This document shows positions 51,699 to 59,921 of a stretch of DNA of 64,000 nucleotides, in pieces. The translations under genes and the position numbers were made by a program. Below the pieces are notes generated by a model. The model was not told the origin of the DNA. It saw only the letters and a list, made by a program, of their open reading frames with translations, and made no database searches. The stretch is from Vibrio sp. NTOU-M3 (GTDB taxonomy: Bacteria > Pseudomonadota > Gammaproteobacteria > Enterobacterales > Vibrionaceae), in NCBI RefSeq assembly GCF_040869035.1, contig NZ_CP162100.1, positions 434,001 to 498,000 on the forward strand, in the 5' to 3' direction. Every line of letters begins with the position of its first letter. Position 1 is the first letter of the stretch.

Positions 51699-52355
51699 TT
51701 ATTCTTCGATTTTAGCGCCTTCTGGAGTTCCTGTGATCACCACATCTGCACCTCTGTGAGCGAACAAGCCAACAGTAACAACGCCTGCGATACCGTTGAT
51801 CTTATCTTCCAGCTCTTTCGGGTTGGTAATTTTAAGGTGATGGACATCCAGAATCACATTGCCGTTGTCAGTGATCACACCCTCACGGTAAGCCGGATCG
51901 CCACCAAGCTTCACCAACTCACGAGCCACGTAAGAACGAGCCATTGGAATCACTTCTACTGGTAATGGGAACTCACCTAGGATATCGACGGCTTTGGTAT
52001 CATCTACAATGCAAATAAATTTGTCAGACAGTGCTGCAACAATCTTTTCACGCGTTAATGCGGCACCGCCACCTTTGATCATATCGCGAGTCGCATTAAT
52101 TTCGTCTGCGCCATCGACGTACACATCAAGTTTGATCACGTCGTTACAATCAAACACTTCAATGCCCAGCGCTTTTAGTTTTTCTGTCGATGCTTCAGAG
52201 CTTGATACTGCACCCTTAATGTCTTCTTTGATTGAACCAAGTGCATCGATGAAGTGATTGACTGTTGAGCCGGTGCCGACACCCACAATGCTACCTTTCT
52301 CAACGTATTTCAGCGCCGCCCAACCAGCTGCTTTTTTCATTTCATCTTGAGTCAT
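51699..52355 (-). CDS. rpiA: Ribose-5-phosphate isomerase A
   Basis: Interconverts ribose-5-phosphate and ribulose-5-phosphate in the pentose phosphate pathway. I start it at the ATG at 52355 ([14 protein letters not shown], 218 residues) because AGGAG is six bases upstream and E. coli RpiA begins identically; the ATG two codons earlier is embedded in the ribosome site. [24 protein letters not shown] and [11 protein letters not shown] are the active-site motifs. Confidence 0.97.
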   Translation of the reverse strand: MTQDEMKKAAGWAALKYVEKGSIVGVGTGSTVNHFIDALGSIKEDIKGAVSSSEASTEKLKALGIEVFDCNDVIKLDVYVDGADEINATRDMIKGGGAALTREKIVAALSDKFICIVDDTKAVDILGEFPLPVEVIPMARSYVARELVKLGGDPAYREGVITDNGNVILDVHHLKITNPKELEDKINGIAGVVTVGLFAHRGADVVITGTPEGAKIEE

Positions 52356-52418
52356 GCTCATCTCCTGATTTGATGAAGGTGAAGTAACAAATATCGGCGA
52401 GATTATAGCGAGTCGAGC

Positions 52419-53009
52419 TTAAGATTCCCATTGCCAGATCTGGCTTGGTGTCACTATTTTGGGTAGAGGTACATCCCATTTCTCAATAGGAAGGCGCTCA
52501 ACATGTTGGCAATTATGAGCCAGCCCAACAGGTTTAGGCCCGACGCCACTTTTAAACCAAGTTTCTAACGTTCGGTCATAGTAGCCACCACCCATACCAA
52601 GGCGATGTCCTTGCGAGTCAAACCCCACCAGAGGCGTGCAGATCATATCGAGTTCAGCGACAGGCTTGATTAAGGTTTGATTTAAAATGGGTTCTAGAAT
52701 GCCGTATTTATTGAAGGTGAGAGGCGTCTCAGGAGTGTAATGAAGAAAGAGTAAGTGACCTTTAGAAAAAGGATGCAATACAGGGAGGTAGGTTTGGATG
52801 CCATCTAGCCACATTTTTTCAATTAATGGTTTGGTATCGACTTCGCCATCGGAGGAAAGGTATAACGCGACATGATGGAGTGTTTGGTATTCGGGAAGCT
52901 TGTTAAATTGCCGAACTAAATCTAATCCCGCTTGAAATTGCACATCGCTTGGTAGCTGATTGCGTTTTTCTCGGATCTGTTTTCGAAAATCTTGTCTGGA
53001 TAGATGCAT
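52419..53009 (-). CDS. fau: 5-formyltetrahydrofolate cyclo-ligase
   Basis: Converts 5-formyl-THF to 5,10-methenyl-THF. 196 residues from the ATG at 53009 (MHLSRQDFRKQIREKRNQL). The reading frame extends 29 codons further up, but that part is the 3-prime portion of 6S RNA and is not protein-like. The C-terminal GFDSQGHRLGMGGGYYDRTL motif is the family signature. The zapA-6S-fau order is the same as in E. coli, where fau is cotranscribed with 6S. Confidence 0.94.
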   Translation of the reverse strand: MHLSRQDFRKQIREKRNQLPSDVQFQAGLDLVRQFNKLPEYQTLHHVALYLSSDGEVDTKPLIEKMWLDGIQTYLPVLHPFSKGHLLFLHYTPETPLTFNKYGILEPILNQTLIKPVAELDMICTPLVGFDSQGHRLGMGGGYYDRTLETWFKSGVGPKPVGLAHNCQHVERLPIEKWDVPLPKIVTPSQIWQWES

Positions 53010-53042
53010 AATGATACCCATTTGTGAAGGTACCTTAGTGTA

Positions 53043-53226
53043 GAGATACCCCAGAGTGCCGTTGGAGAATGTTGACCCTTGAACCAGCTGGTTCAAGGCG
53101 GATCAGCAATGATAACCGTAGGCTTCTCGGTACTTGCCGAGCTTGCTCAATAGCTACCAAGTACTAACCCTTAGGTATTGCTTATCGGCTCAGGGACGTA
53201 ATCCCCTCACGAACACTCCAGGGTAA
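53043..53226 (-). ncRNA. ssrS: 6S RNA
   Basis: Regulatory RNA that binds sigma-70 RNA polymerase in stationary phase. On the minus strand it begins near CCCTGGAGTGTTCG and ends near GGCACTCTGGGGTA, which close as the terminal stem. GAGGGGATTACGTCCCTGAGCCG and CCTTGAACC-AGCT-GGTTCAAGG correspond to conserved 6S segments. The position between zapA and fau is diagnostic. About 184 bases; exact ends are estimated. Confidence 0.9.
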
Positions 53227-53246
53227 AATGCTTGTTGCAGTAAAGG

Positions 53247-53555
53247 TTATGGCTGTCCGGGCTTAACTTTACTAAGTACATCTTCAAGTGATGCAGTGAG
53301 CTGTTCCATACGCTCAGTTATTTGATTTTGCTCTTGTTCAGCATTTGAGTTTTTTGCTCTTAGCTCATAACAAAAGTTTAGCGCAGCGATCGTGAGTAGG
53401 TGAACTTCGTTGGTCACTTTCGTTTTTGATGTCATGTCTTTCAGACGGTTGTCGAGATCTTGCGCCGCTAATAGCAACGACTCTTCCTGCCCAGGAGGAC
53501 AGTTCACTCGAGTAAGTTTACCTAAGATTTCAACTTCTACCGCTTGATTGCTCAT
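53247..53555 (-). CDS. zapA: Cell division protein ZapA
   Basis: Small coiled-coil protein that bundles FtsZ filaments at the Z ring. 102 residues. N-terminal VEVEILGKLTRVNCPPGQEE and the LNFCYELRAKN helix match the family; the C-terminal half is a coiled coil. It lies 20 bases upstream of 6S RNA on the same strand and is divergent from the UPF0149 gene. Confidence 0.93.
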   Translation of the reverse strand: MSNQAVEVEILGKLTRVNCPPGQEESLLLAAQDLDNRLKDMTSKTKVTNEVHLLTIAALNFCYELRAKNSNAEQEQNQITERMEQLTASLEDVLSKVKPGQP

Positions 53556-53790
53556 ATTGACTCTACACGCTTAATTCAGATGATGACTCATGGCACCATC
53601 GAGGAGGAAACTATAGGAAAAGCGATAATAAGATTCAAGCTTTTCCCTGTCAGCATTGTCAATTCAGCGCAGAATGACACAGTAATTGGACAAATTGTGT
53701 AAAAGCTATCCACAATTGCATTGTACGACGTTTTCCATGACCTGACGAAGTGGTACGATTGACTTTATTTACCCAAATTTAGGCCTTCCT

Positions 53791-54369
53791 ATGAGCAAAA
53801 ACTCTCTCCCTGATTATTTAACTGCTGCAACTGAACTTCAATCTGCTGGACTGGCAGTGAATCCCTCGGAAATGCATGGCTTGTTAACGGGGATGCTAAG
53901 TGGTGGGCTTAGCCTAAATGATGAAAGCTGGCAGCCGATTATTTTTGATTATACCAATGATGGTATGGGATGGCCGGATAAGGCGCTGCAACAAGCAAAG
54001 CAAGCGTTGGCATTGACCAAAGAAGAGCTGACCGGTACGGCAATGGAGCTATCTCTATTACTGCCGGATGAAGAAGCAAGCGCTAGTCTTTTTGATATCG
54101 CTGATGGCGTTGCGGATTGGGTAAACCACTTTATTTCTGGCCTTGGTCTTATTGGTGTTGAGCTAAAAAAGGCGTCTAAAGATGTGAAAGAGGCGCTTAC
54201 TGATCTCGAAGAAATCGCTAAGTTAGGGATTGATGAAGATGACGATCTGCAAGAACAAGCTCAACTCATGGAACAGGTAATAGAGCATGTTAAGGTTTGT
54301 GTACTGACTATTCATGCGGAGTTTGGTCAAAAGCCAGAAGCGAAAGAAGCTGCTCCAACTATTCACTAA
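53791..54369 (+). CDS. ygfB: UPF0149 family protein (YgfB-like)
   Basis: 192 residues, mainly helical and acidic. N-terminal [31 protein letters not shown] matches YgfB. Divergent from zapA, as in E. coli. In Pseudomonas a YgfB homologue modulates beta-lactamase control; in Vibrio the function is not established. It lies nine bases before ubiH. The pepP gene that separates these two in E. coli is absent here. Confidence 0.87.
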   Translation: MSKNSLPDYLTAATELQSAGLAVNPSEMHGLLTGMLSGGLSLNDESWQPIIFDYTNDGMGWPDKALQQAKQALALTKEELTGTAMELSLLLPDEEASASLFDIADGVADWVNHFISGLGLIGVELKKASKDVKEALTDLEEIAKLGIDEDDDLQEQAQLMEQVIEHVKVCVLTIHAEFGQKPEAKEAAPTIH

Positions 54370-54378
54370 GAGTCTGCT

Positions 54379-55557
54379 ATGAAGCAATTTGATGTCATTA
54401 TTGCCGGTGGCGCGATGGCGGGTATGACCCTCGCGTTTGCATTGGATCATTATAGTAAAGGAAAGCTGTCGGTGGCGGTTGTCGAGCAATTTGAGACTGA
54501 TCACCAAGCACATCCGGGGTTTGATTCTCGTTCGATTGCGTTGTCATACGGTACGGTTGAATTACTCAAACAATTTGATCTTTGGAACGCGATTGCTTCG
54601 GCTGCAACGCCTATTGAACATATTCATGTCTCAGATCGTGGTCATGCGGGCATGACCGAAGTATCAAACCAAGAATTAAATGTGTCTGCCCTTGGTTACG
54701 TGGTTGAGCTTGCAGATATTGGGCGGATTTATGCTCAGCGCTTATCACAACACAATAAGATCACATTGTTGTGTCCTGAGGCAGTTGCCGAAGTTGAACG
54801 TACGCTACAAAGCACAAAGGTGACGCTGGAAAGCGGTGAGGTGATACAGGGTAAGTTACTTGTTGCTGCTGACGGTGCGGTATCCCCATGCTGTGAACAA
54901 ATCGGCTTAACCTTGAGTGAACATGATTTTGGGCAAGTAGCGGTCATCGCCAATATTTGTACTGCTGAAGCTCATTCAGGGCGTGCCTTTGAACGCTTTA
55001 CTGAGCACGGTCCTGTTGCTTTGCTGCCAATGAGTGATGAACGTATGTCATTGGTTTGGTGCCTTCCTCCTGCTGAGGCAAAGAGGGTGATGGCATTAGA
55101 GGACACCGCTTTCCTTGAGGCACTTCAACAGGCATTTGGCTGGCGTTTAGGGCGAATGACCAAAGTTGGGCAGCGCGCGAGCTATCCTTTGGTGCTTCGT
55201 TATCGTCAGCAGATCATCTCTCACCGTTTTGCCGCCGTTGGCAATGCTGCACAAACACTCCATCCGATTGCGGGTCAAGGGTTCAACTTAGGGATTCGAG
55301 ACGTCGCCTCACTGGCTGAGGAAATTACGGCATCAAGTTGCGATCCTGGTGCGTATCAAGTGTTAAGTCATTTTCAGCAGCGACGTGAAGATGACAGAGA
55401 AAAAACCATTACCATGACCTCAACCTTGGTTCACCTGTTCTCAAATGACTATTTAAGTATGAGGGTAGGTCGCAACCTTGGTTTAGCAATGATGGATAAC
55501 TGCGGCGTGCTTAAAGCCCCGCTGTTACAAAGAACATTGGGTTTAGTTGCTCGCTAA
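54379..55557 (+). CDS. ubiH: 2-octaprenyl-6-methoxyphenol hydroxylase
   Basis: FAD-dependent monooxygenase of ubiquinone synthesis (C1 hydroxylation). 392 residues. N-terminal dinucleotide motif IIAGGAMAGMTLAFAL, the DG motif LLVAADGAVSPCC, and the FAD site VGNAAQTLHPIAGQGFNLG are all present. It is 22 bases upstream of ubiI, its paralogue, and forms one operon with ygfB and ubiI. Confidence 0.93.
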   Translation: MKQFDVIIAGGAMAGMTLAFALDHYSKGKLSVAVVEQFETDHQAHPGFDSRSIALSYGTVELLKQFDLWNAIASAATPIEHIHVSDRGHAGMTEVSNQELNVSALGYVVELADIGRIYAQRLSQHNKITLLCPEAVAEVERTLQSTKVTLESGEVIQGKLLVAADGAVSPCCEQIGLTLSEHDFGQVAVIANICTAEAHSGRAFERFTEHGPVALLPMSDERMSLVWCLPPAEAKRVMALEDTAFLEALQQAFGWRLGRMTKVGQRASYPLVLRYRQQIISHRFAAVGNAAQTLHPIAGQGFNLGIRDVASLAEEITASSCDPGAYQVLSHFQQRREDDREKTITMTSTLVHLFSNDYLSMRVGRNLGLAMMDNCGVLKAPLLQRTLGLVAR

Positions 55558-55579
55558 ACAGAAGAGTAGGATGTAAAGA

Positions 55580-56809
55580 ATGATGCAAAGTGTTGATATC
55601 GCCATTGTTGGTGGGGGAATGGTAGGTTTAGCGTTAGCGGCCGCATTTAAAGACTCAGAACTTAGGATTGCAGTCATTGAAGCAAGTGCTCCCGATCCGC
55701 AACTGAATGAGTTACCAGATGTCAGAGTGTCAGCATTGAGCCGCTCAAGTGAGAATATTTTACGTAACCTCAATGCGTGGGAAGGGATTGTTTCTCGTCG
55801 TGCTGCGCCATACTCTGCAATGGAGGTTTGGGAACAAGACAGCTTTGCTCGAATCGAGTTTAATGCAAATGAATTCGCTCAGCCAGATCTAGGTCATATC
55901 GTTGAGAACCGGGTGATCCAACTTGCTCTGCTTGAGCAAGTTAAACGTTTGGACAATGTTTCCTTATTCATGCCAGCAAAGTGCAGCACGATCGCTGTTG
56001 GAGAAAGTGAAGCTTGGTTAACTCTTGATAATGGTCAGGCGTTAACGGCAAAGCTGGTGGTTGGTGCGGATGGAGCAAACTCATGGCTTCGTCAGCAGCA
56101 AGGTATTCCTTTAACGCACTGGGACTATGGCCATAGTGCTTTGGTGGCGAACATACGCACCCATGATCATCACGCTAAGGTTGCTCGTCAGGTGTTTACG
56201 CCTCAGGGACCATTGGCTTTCTTACCGATGTCACAAGACAACATGAGTTCGATTGTATGGTCGACGGAGCCAGGACGAGCTGAGCGTTTAGTGGCGATGT
56301 CTGAAGCTGAGTTTAATAAAGTTCTAACGGCTGAGTTTGATGCTCGTCTGGGACTGTGCGAAGTCGTTGGTGATCGTTATGCTTTTCCATTAAAAATGCG
56401 TTATGCACGCGATTTTGTTATGGAACGAGTTGCTCTCGTGGGTGATGCTGCGCATACCATTCATCCACTTGCTGGACAGGGAGTGAATTTAGGTCTGCTG
56501 GATGCTGCAAGCTTAGCTCAAGAAGTATTGGCATTGTGGCAGCAAGGAGAAGACATTGGTGCGAAACGCAACTTGCGAGCTTATGAGCGTTGGCGCAAAG
56601 CCGAAGCGGCCAAAATGATTGCGGCAATGCAAGGCTTTCGAGATCTATTTGAAGGCGGGAATCCTGCGAAAAAACTCATCCGAGGGCTTGGAATGACACT
56701 GGCAGGTCAATTACCAGGTGCTAAAGATGAGATCATGAAGCGCGCATTGGGATTAAAAGGACGTTTACCTGATCTGGCAAAATACCCAGTGACTACTGTC
56801 GAAGTGTAG
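55580..56809 (+). CDS. ubiI: 2-octaprenylphenol hydroxylase (UbiI/VisC)
   Basis: FAD-dependent C5 hydroxylase of ubiquinone synthesis. 409 residues. IAIVGGGMVGLALAAAF, LVVGADGANSWLR and LVGDAAHTIHPLAGQGVNLG are the three FAD/NAD(P)H signatures. It is a paralogue of the preceding gene and the last in the unit; a terminator follows six bases after the stop. Confidence 0.94.
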   Translation: MMQSVDIAIVGGGMVGLALAAAFKDSELRIAVIEASAPDPQLNELPDVRVSALSRSSENILRNLNAWEGIVSRRAAPYSAMEVWEQDSFARIEFNANEFAQPDLGHIVENRVIQLALLEQVKRLDNVSLFMPAKCSTIAVGESEAWLTLDNGQALTAKLVVGADGANSWLRQQQGIPLTHWDYGHSALVANIRTHDHHAKVARQVFTPQGPLAFLPMSQDNMSSIVWSTEPGRAERLVAMSEAEFNKVLTAEFDARLGLCEVVGDRYAFPLKMRYARDFVMERVALVGDAAHTIHPLAGQGVNLGLLDAASLAQEVLALWQQGEDIGAKRNLRAYERWRKAEAAKMIAAMQGFRDLFEGGNPAKKLIRGLGMTLAGQLPGAKDEIMKRALGLKGRLPDLAKYPVTTVEV

Positions 56810-56815
56810 AAAGCA

Positions 56816-56843
56816 AAAAGGTTGGCAAACGCCAACCTTTTTT
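56816..56843. terminator. Terminator between ubiI and ytfK
   Basis: AAAAAGGTTGGC-AAAC-GCCAACCTTTTT, with T runs on both strands, between convergent genes. Confidence 0.92.
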
Positions 56844-56852
56844 AATTCTTGC

Positions 56853-57059
56853 TTAAGCATATGCACAGCGTAGTTTCATTATTTCCTGATTGATTTCTTT
56901 TACCGCTTGAAAATGCCGTTGCTCTGCTCTTTCTGGCAAAATGAGTTTACCGTTATCAAACTCAAATCGACCAACGCCATATATATAAATTCTTCCCTTA
57001 AATAGCCTACTTACGTGTTTAGCAATCATACTTGGAGTATAGCGCTTAAACAGTCTCAT
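56853..57059 (-). CDS. ytfK: YtfK-like DUF1107 protein
   Basis: 68 residues from the ATG at 57059, preceded by AAGGAAAAATAT. The sequence (MRLFKRYTPSMIAKHVSRLF start, GVGRFEFDNGKLILPE middle) parallels E. coli YtfK, which is also 68 residues and in E. coli activates SpoT-dependent (p)ppGpp synthesis under phosphate or fatty-acid stress. Whether that role holds in Vibrio is inference. It is transcribed alone toward ubiI. A nine-codon extension of the frame is not supported by a ribosome site. Confidence 0.85.
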   Translation of the reverse strand: MRLFKRYTPSMIAKHVSRLFKGRIYIYGVGRFEFDNGKLILPERAEQRHFQAVKEINQEIMKLRCAYA

Positions 57060-57353
57060 ATATTTTTCCTTATTGTTGGCAAGCACCGCGAATTATACGA
57101 AAGCCCCTCATTAATTTGTGTGATTGTGTTAGGGGATTGTGCATTTTTAACTGACTTTCTAGGATATCTGTGCTGTCGTAAGCATATTTTTGTATAAATA
57201 TCCGGTTCAGTGTGATTTTTACCTCATTTCTTTTTTCGAGCTGGAACTGCGTTCTTTTTTATCTATTAGCTATTAAGCCTTAAGATTATGACAATATAAA
57301 GAATAGTTTATTTTCTTAACAACGTGCTAATTTGCTGTAAATATATTGAAAAC

Positions 57354-57480
57354 AAAAAAAAGCCCGCAGACATTGGCGGGCGAATAGTCACAGATGCATT
57401 ACACAAAAAGTGGATGTCCTGAAACAATCAGTGGATTCACTTTTTCGTTGGAGAAGGTTCAACACGCCTAGACTATGGCA
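57354..57480 (-). ncRNA. Candidate small RNA (unnamed)
   Basis: On the minus strand a rho-independent terminator GCCCGC-(8-nt loop)-GCGGGC with eight following Ts lies 290 bases beyond the ybaK-like gene, too far to be simply its terminator. Upstream of it AAAAAGTG (57445-57438) pairs with CACTTTTT (57412-57405), and a GTTG..CAAC hairpin with a pyrimidine-rich CCTTCTCC loop precedes it. The promoter-like TTGTTT-16-TATGAA at 57514-57487 would start a transcript of about 125 bases near 57480. It matches no Vibrio sRNA that I recognise. A long 3-prime UTR of ybaK is the alternative. Confidence 0.5.
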
Positions 57481-57486
57481 TTACCG

Positions 57487-57530
57487 TTCATAGTGGCTGT
57501 GTTTACTAAAACAACTTCAAATTGTTTGAA
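57487..57530 (-). promoter_or_regulatory. Candidate sRNA promoter with upstream palindrome
   Basis: Minus strand: TTGTTT (57514-57509), 16 bases, TATGAA (57492-57487). The 6-3-6 palindrome TTCAAA-TTG-TTTGAA (57516-57530) abuts the -35 box and is centred near -43 relative to the predicted start, the usual place for an activator. Confidence 0.4.
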
Positions 57531-57673
57531 CTTTAACCAACGATATGAGCATAGTCTAAAAAAATAGCCGTGACTACTTATGCTGATAAATTGAATAATA
57601 ATTTACCTTATAACATCGCATACTGCGAAGTAGATCTCCAATCTCTGTAATAAAGTAAACGATTACATTGTGC

Positions 57674-58138
57674 TTACCGACATATAGCTGCAAAGTGAGG
57701 GCTGCATAATTTGATGAGCGCATCCCGATGAAGTGCAATACCTGCCATTGGAGAGCCGCTACTTATAGTAACGATCTCTTCTAGTAGGATTTGACTGTCG
57801 AAAATAATAGGCATTGGTGTTGAGAGCAGTAAAGGCGTGACCGTTCCAATTTGATAGCCGGTAATGTCGGAAACTTGGGATAAATCGACACAAGTCATGC
57901 GTCGACATTCTAAGAAGGCTCGGACTTTTTTAGGGTCAACCGATTGATCGCCCGGTGCACAGGCAAGTGCGTAGTTATTTCCCATGTCTCGCAACAGAAT
58001 AGATTTGACCATCTGTGCGGGGCGAACCCCGCGTTGTTGTGCCGCATCTTCAATAGTGATAGCGGGCGAGCGGTGGGACAGCAGGCGGTAGTCCACCTGC
58101 TTCTCATCAAGATATTGTGTTAACTTGGTCGTCAACAT
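57674..58138 (-). CDS. YbaK/EbsC-type aminoacyl-tRNA deacylase domain protein
   Basis: About 154 residues from the ATG at 58138, directly after ygfZ; an earlier ATG at 58147 would overlap ygfZ and is also possible. The middle has RPAQMVKSILLRDMGNNYALA and the Lys of such editing domains, and GSPMAGIALHRDAL near the C-terminus. The family hydrolyses mischarged tRNA (for example Cys-tRNA-Pro) in trans. The ribosome site is weak. Probably coexpressed with ygfZ. Confidence 0.82.
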   Translation of the reverse strand: MLTTKLTQYLDEKQVDYRLLSHRSPAITIEDAAQQRGVRPAQMVKSILLRDMGNNYALACAPGDQSVDPKKVRAFLECRRMTCVDLSQVSDITGYQIGTVTPLLLSTPMPIIFDSQILLEEIVTISSGSPMAGIALHRDALIKLCSPHFAAICR

Positions 58139-58139
58139 T

Positions 58140-59105
58140 TTATTCATCTTCAAGTGAGTAGGGCAGCGCTTCGATAGACCACATAAGCTGTGGTTGGTTT
58201 TTTATCCGCAATTGTGTATCGGTCTCAAGGTTATTGGGTAGCACGATAAGACCAACGGCGTGATTATCGGAGAACTGATAGTGGCTTAACAATGTACCTG
58301 CACTACGCCAGTTGTCGCCGACTGCTCGTTCCAGCTCGATAGGGCTTTCTGACTCTTGCTCTAAGGCACCTTTTACGATGAACATCGCGCGTTTATTCAT
58401 TCCGCGATATTTCGCACGCGCTACGGTCTCTTGCCCAGTGTAACAACCTTTGTTAAAGCTGATTCCATTGAGTGCTTGCAGATTGATAGCTTGAGGAATG
58501 TGTTCATTTTGTTGTTCGGCTTCTAATATCGGAAGTGCAGATTGGATATCAAAGCGTCGCCACAGGGATTCATCATGTTTTACCAGCGTATCGTCTTCTA
58601 ATAAAGAAGCGACTTGTGCGCTGTCGATTAAGAGCAACCAACGTTGAGGATCAACTTTAACAGCAGTTCCTCCATGGATCGGTCGAACATCACCACGTTG
58701 ATCACTATGAGCGTCAACCCACTGGGTAGCATTATCGCCGATAAGACCAAAAGCAATATCGCTGCTTTCATTGATCTCTACTTTAGAAAAAATAGCGTAC
58801 TTTTTAAGTTCTGTGAGTTCTGTTGCTATTGCTGATTTTGGCTGAAACATGGCATAACCATGATTGTGATGAAATAGGCGGAAAACACTCCAAACTTTGC
58901 CCTTAGCATCGCAATGAGCGCCAAAGGTCGAGGCTTCTTCCTTCAGTTGTATTACATCACAGGTTACTTGGCCCTGTAAGTAAGATTTTTTGTCATCCCC
59001 CGTCATCACAATCGCTCCCCACGATTTTAAGTGGGTTAGGGTTAACGCTGGGATGTCATCTTTTTCTGAAATAGTTAATGGTGAAAAAAGGGTTTGCCAA
59101 TCCAT
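58140..59105 (-). CDS. ygfZ: tRNA-modifying/Fe-S protein YgfZ
   Basis: Folate-binding GcvT-like protein needed for full activity of certain Fe-S enzymes such as MiaB. 321 residues. The signature KGCYTGQE lies at residues 219-226, with the conserved Cys at 221. It is divergent from sdhE with 178 bases between, the arrangement seen in enterics. Start [10 protein letters not shown]. Confidence 0.93.
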   Translation of the reverse strand: MDWQTLFSPLTISEKDDIPALTLTHLKSWGAIVMTGDDKKSYLQGQVTCDVIQLKEEASTFGAHCDAKGKVWSVFRLFHHNHGYAMFQPKSAIATELTELKKYAIFSKVEINESSDIAFGLIGDNATQWVDAHSDQRGDVRPIHGGTAVKVDPQRWLLLIDSAQVASLLEDDTLVKHDESLWRRFDIQSALPILEAEQQNEHIPQAINLQALNGISFNKGCYTGQETVARAKYRGMNKRAMFIVKGALEQESESPIELERAVGDNWRSAGTLLSHYQFSDNHAVGLIVLPNNLETDTQLRIKNQPQLMWSIEALPYSLEDE

Positions 59106-59283
59106 TTTTGGTTACCTTATCGCTTTCTAATCCCCTTATGTTACTGGTTAAAGCTAAGGATAAACAACCACAACTTGTTACGGGAAAAGTGTTAGCTTGC
59201 TCCGGAGTGTGATTGAGATACTAGTTGTCACTAGAATTGGCTGTTACACTCGGCGCAAATAACCGATAAGGTGAGGAATTGTA

Positions 59284-59544
59284 ATGTATACCGCTGAAGA
59301 AAAAGCACGTGTTAAGTGGGCATGCCGCCGTGGTATGTTGGAACTTGACGTTGTCATTATGCCTTTTTTTGAAGAGTGTTTTGAACAGCTCACTGAAGCC
59401 GAGCAACGTGATTTTGTTTCTTTATTAGAGTGCGATGACCCGGATTTGTTTACTTGGGTTATGGGGCATGGACGAAGTGAAAATCTCAGTCACGCTGCAA
59501 TGGTAGATAAAATTGTCGCCCATAATCTCAGCAAGGTGCGTTAA
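59284..59544 (+). CDS. sdhE: Succinate dehydrogenase assembly factor SdhE
   Basis: 86-residue helical protein that promotes covalent FAD attachment to SdhA and FrdA. The RGMLELD motif begins at residue 16 and contains the RGxxE flavinylation signature. TWVMGHG is also typical of the family. Ribosome site GTGAGGAATTGTA before the ATG. The next gene begins within its last codons. Confidence 0.95.
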   Translation: MYTAEEKARVKWACRRGMLELDVVIMPFFEECFEQLTEAEQRDFVSLLECDDPDLFTWVMGHGRSENLSHAAMVDKIVAHNLSKVR

Positions 59545-59911
59545 GCTTTTTGCATCCTATTCTTTTCAAAATCTTATGGTCAATTTTACGATGCTGATGT
59601 TGGCCATTCATTTTATTGTCGTATCAAATCTTCCTTTATCCGCTTCCTGTTTCGTATTGTTATTCATCCTAAGGCACGCTTTTAGTCATTTGGCTTGGCT
59701 AGCTTTACCTTTGATTGGCCCTATTGACGTAAAAGACGAAGAGTTTTCAATATCAGAAAACACAAAGCGAGTCGTCAAAGTAAATTTTACTTATGTGAAT
59801 TGGTTTATCCGATTGACGTTTGATGATGGCAGTCGAGGATTATTGTGGCGAGATAGTGTGAGTGAAGCTAAGTATCGACAATTAATTGTGATATTAAAAA
59901 AGGGGCAATAG
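59513..59911 (+). CDS. ygfX: YgfX (CptA-like) membrane protein
   Basis: Up to 132 residues from the TTG at 59513, overlapping sdhE by 32 bases; a later ATG at 59576 (MVNFTMLML) would give a shorter form. Two hydrophobic helices (about residues 22-62) and a soluble tail with RLTFDDGSRGLLWRDSVSEAKYRQL, similar to the YgfX partner of SdhE. E. coli YgfX was proposed as a toxin on cytoskeletal proteins, but this is disputed; in other bacteria it is linked to SdhE function. Convergent with nadB. Confidence 0.78.
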   Translation: MSPIISARCVKLFASYSFQNLMVNFTMLMLAIHFIVVSNLPLSASCFVLLFILRHAFSHLAWLALPLIGPIDVKDEEFSISENTKRVVKVNFTYVNWFIRLTFDDGSRGLLWRDSVSEAKYRQLIVILKKGQ

Positions 59912-59921
59912 CCCCTTTTGT
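59898..59921. terminator. Shared terminator of ygfX and nadB
   Basis: AAAAAGGGGC-AATA-GCCCCTTTT overlaps the ygfX stop and lies against the nadB stop. T-rich on both sides. Confidence 0.8.

Larger units (their letters stand above)
57060..57673. other. 614-base gap between ytfK and ybaK-like gene
   Basis: No protein gene. The left 290 bases (to about 57350) are AT-rich and should hold the ytfK promoter; nothing more was identified. The right part contains a minus-strand terminator, a candidate small RNA, a candidate promoter and a palindrome, listed separately. TAGACTATG (57469-57477) and CATAGTCTA (57550-57558) form a distant inverted repeat. Confidence 0.7.
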
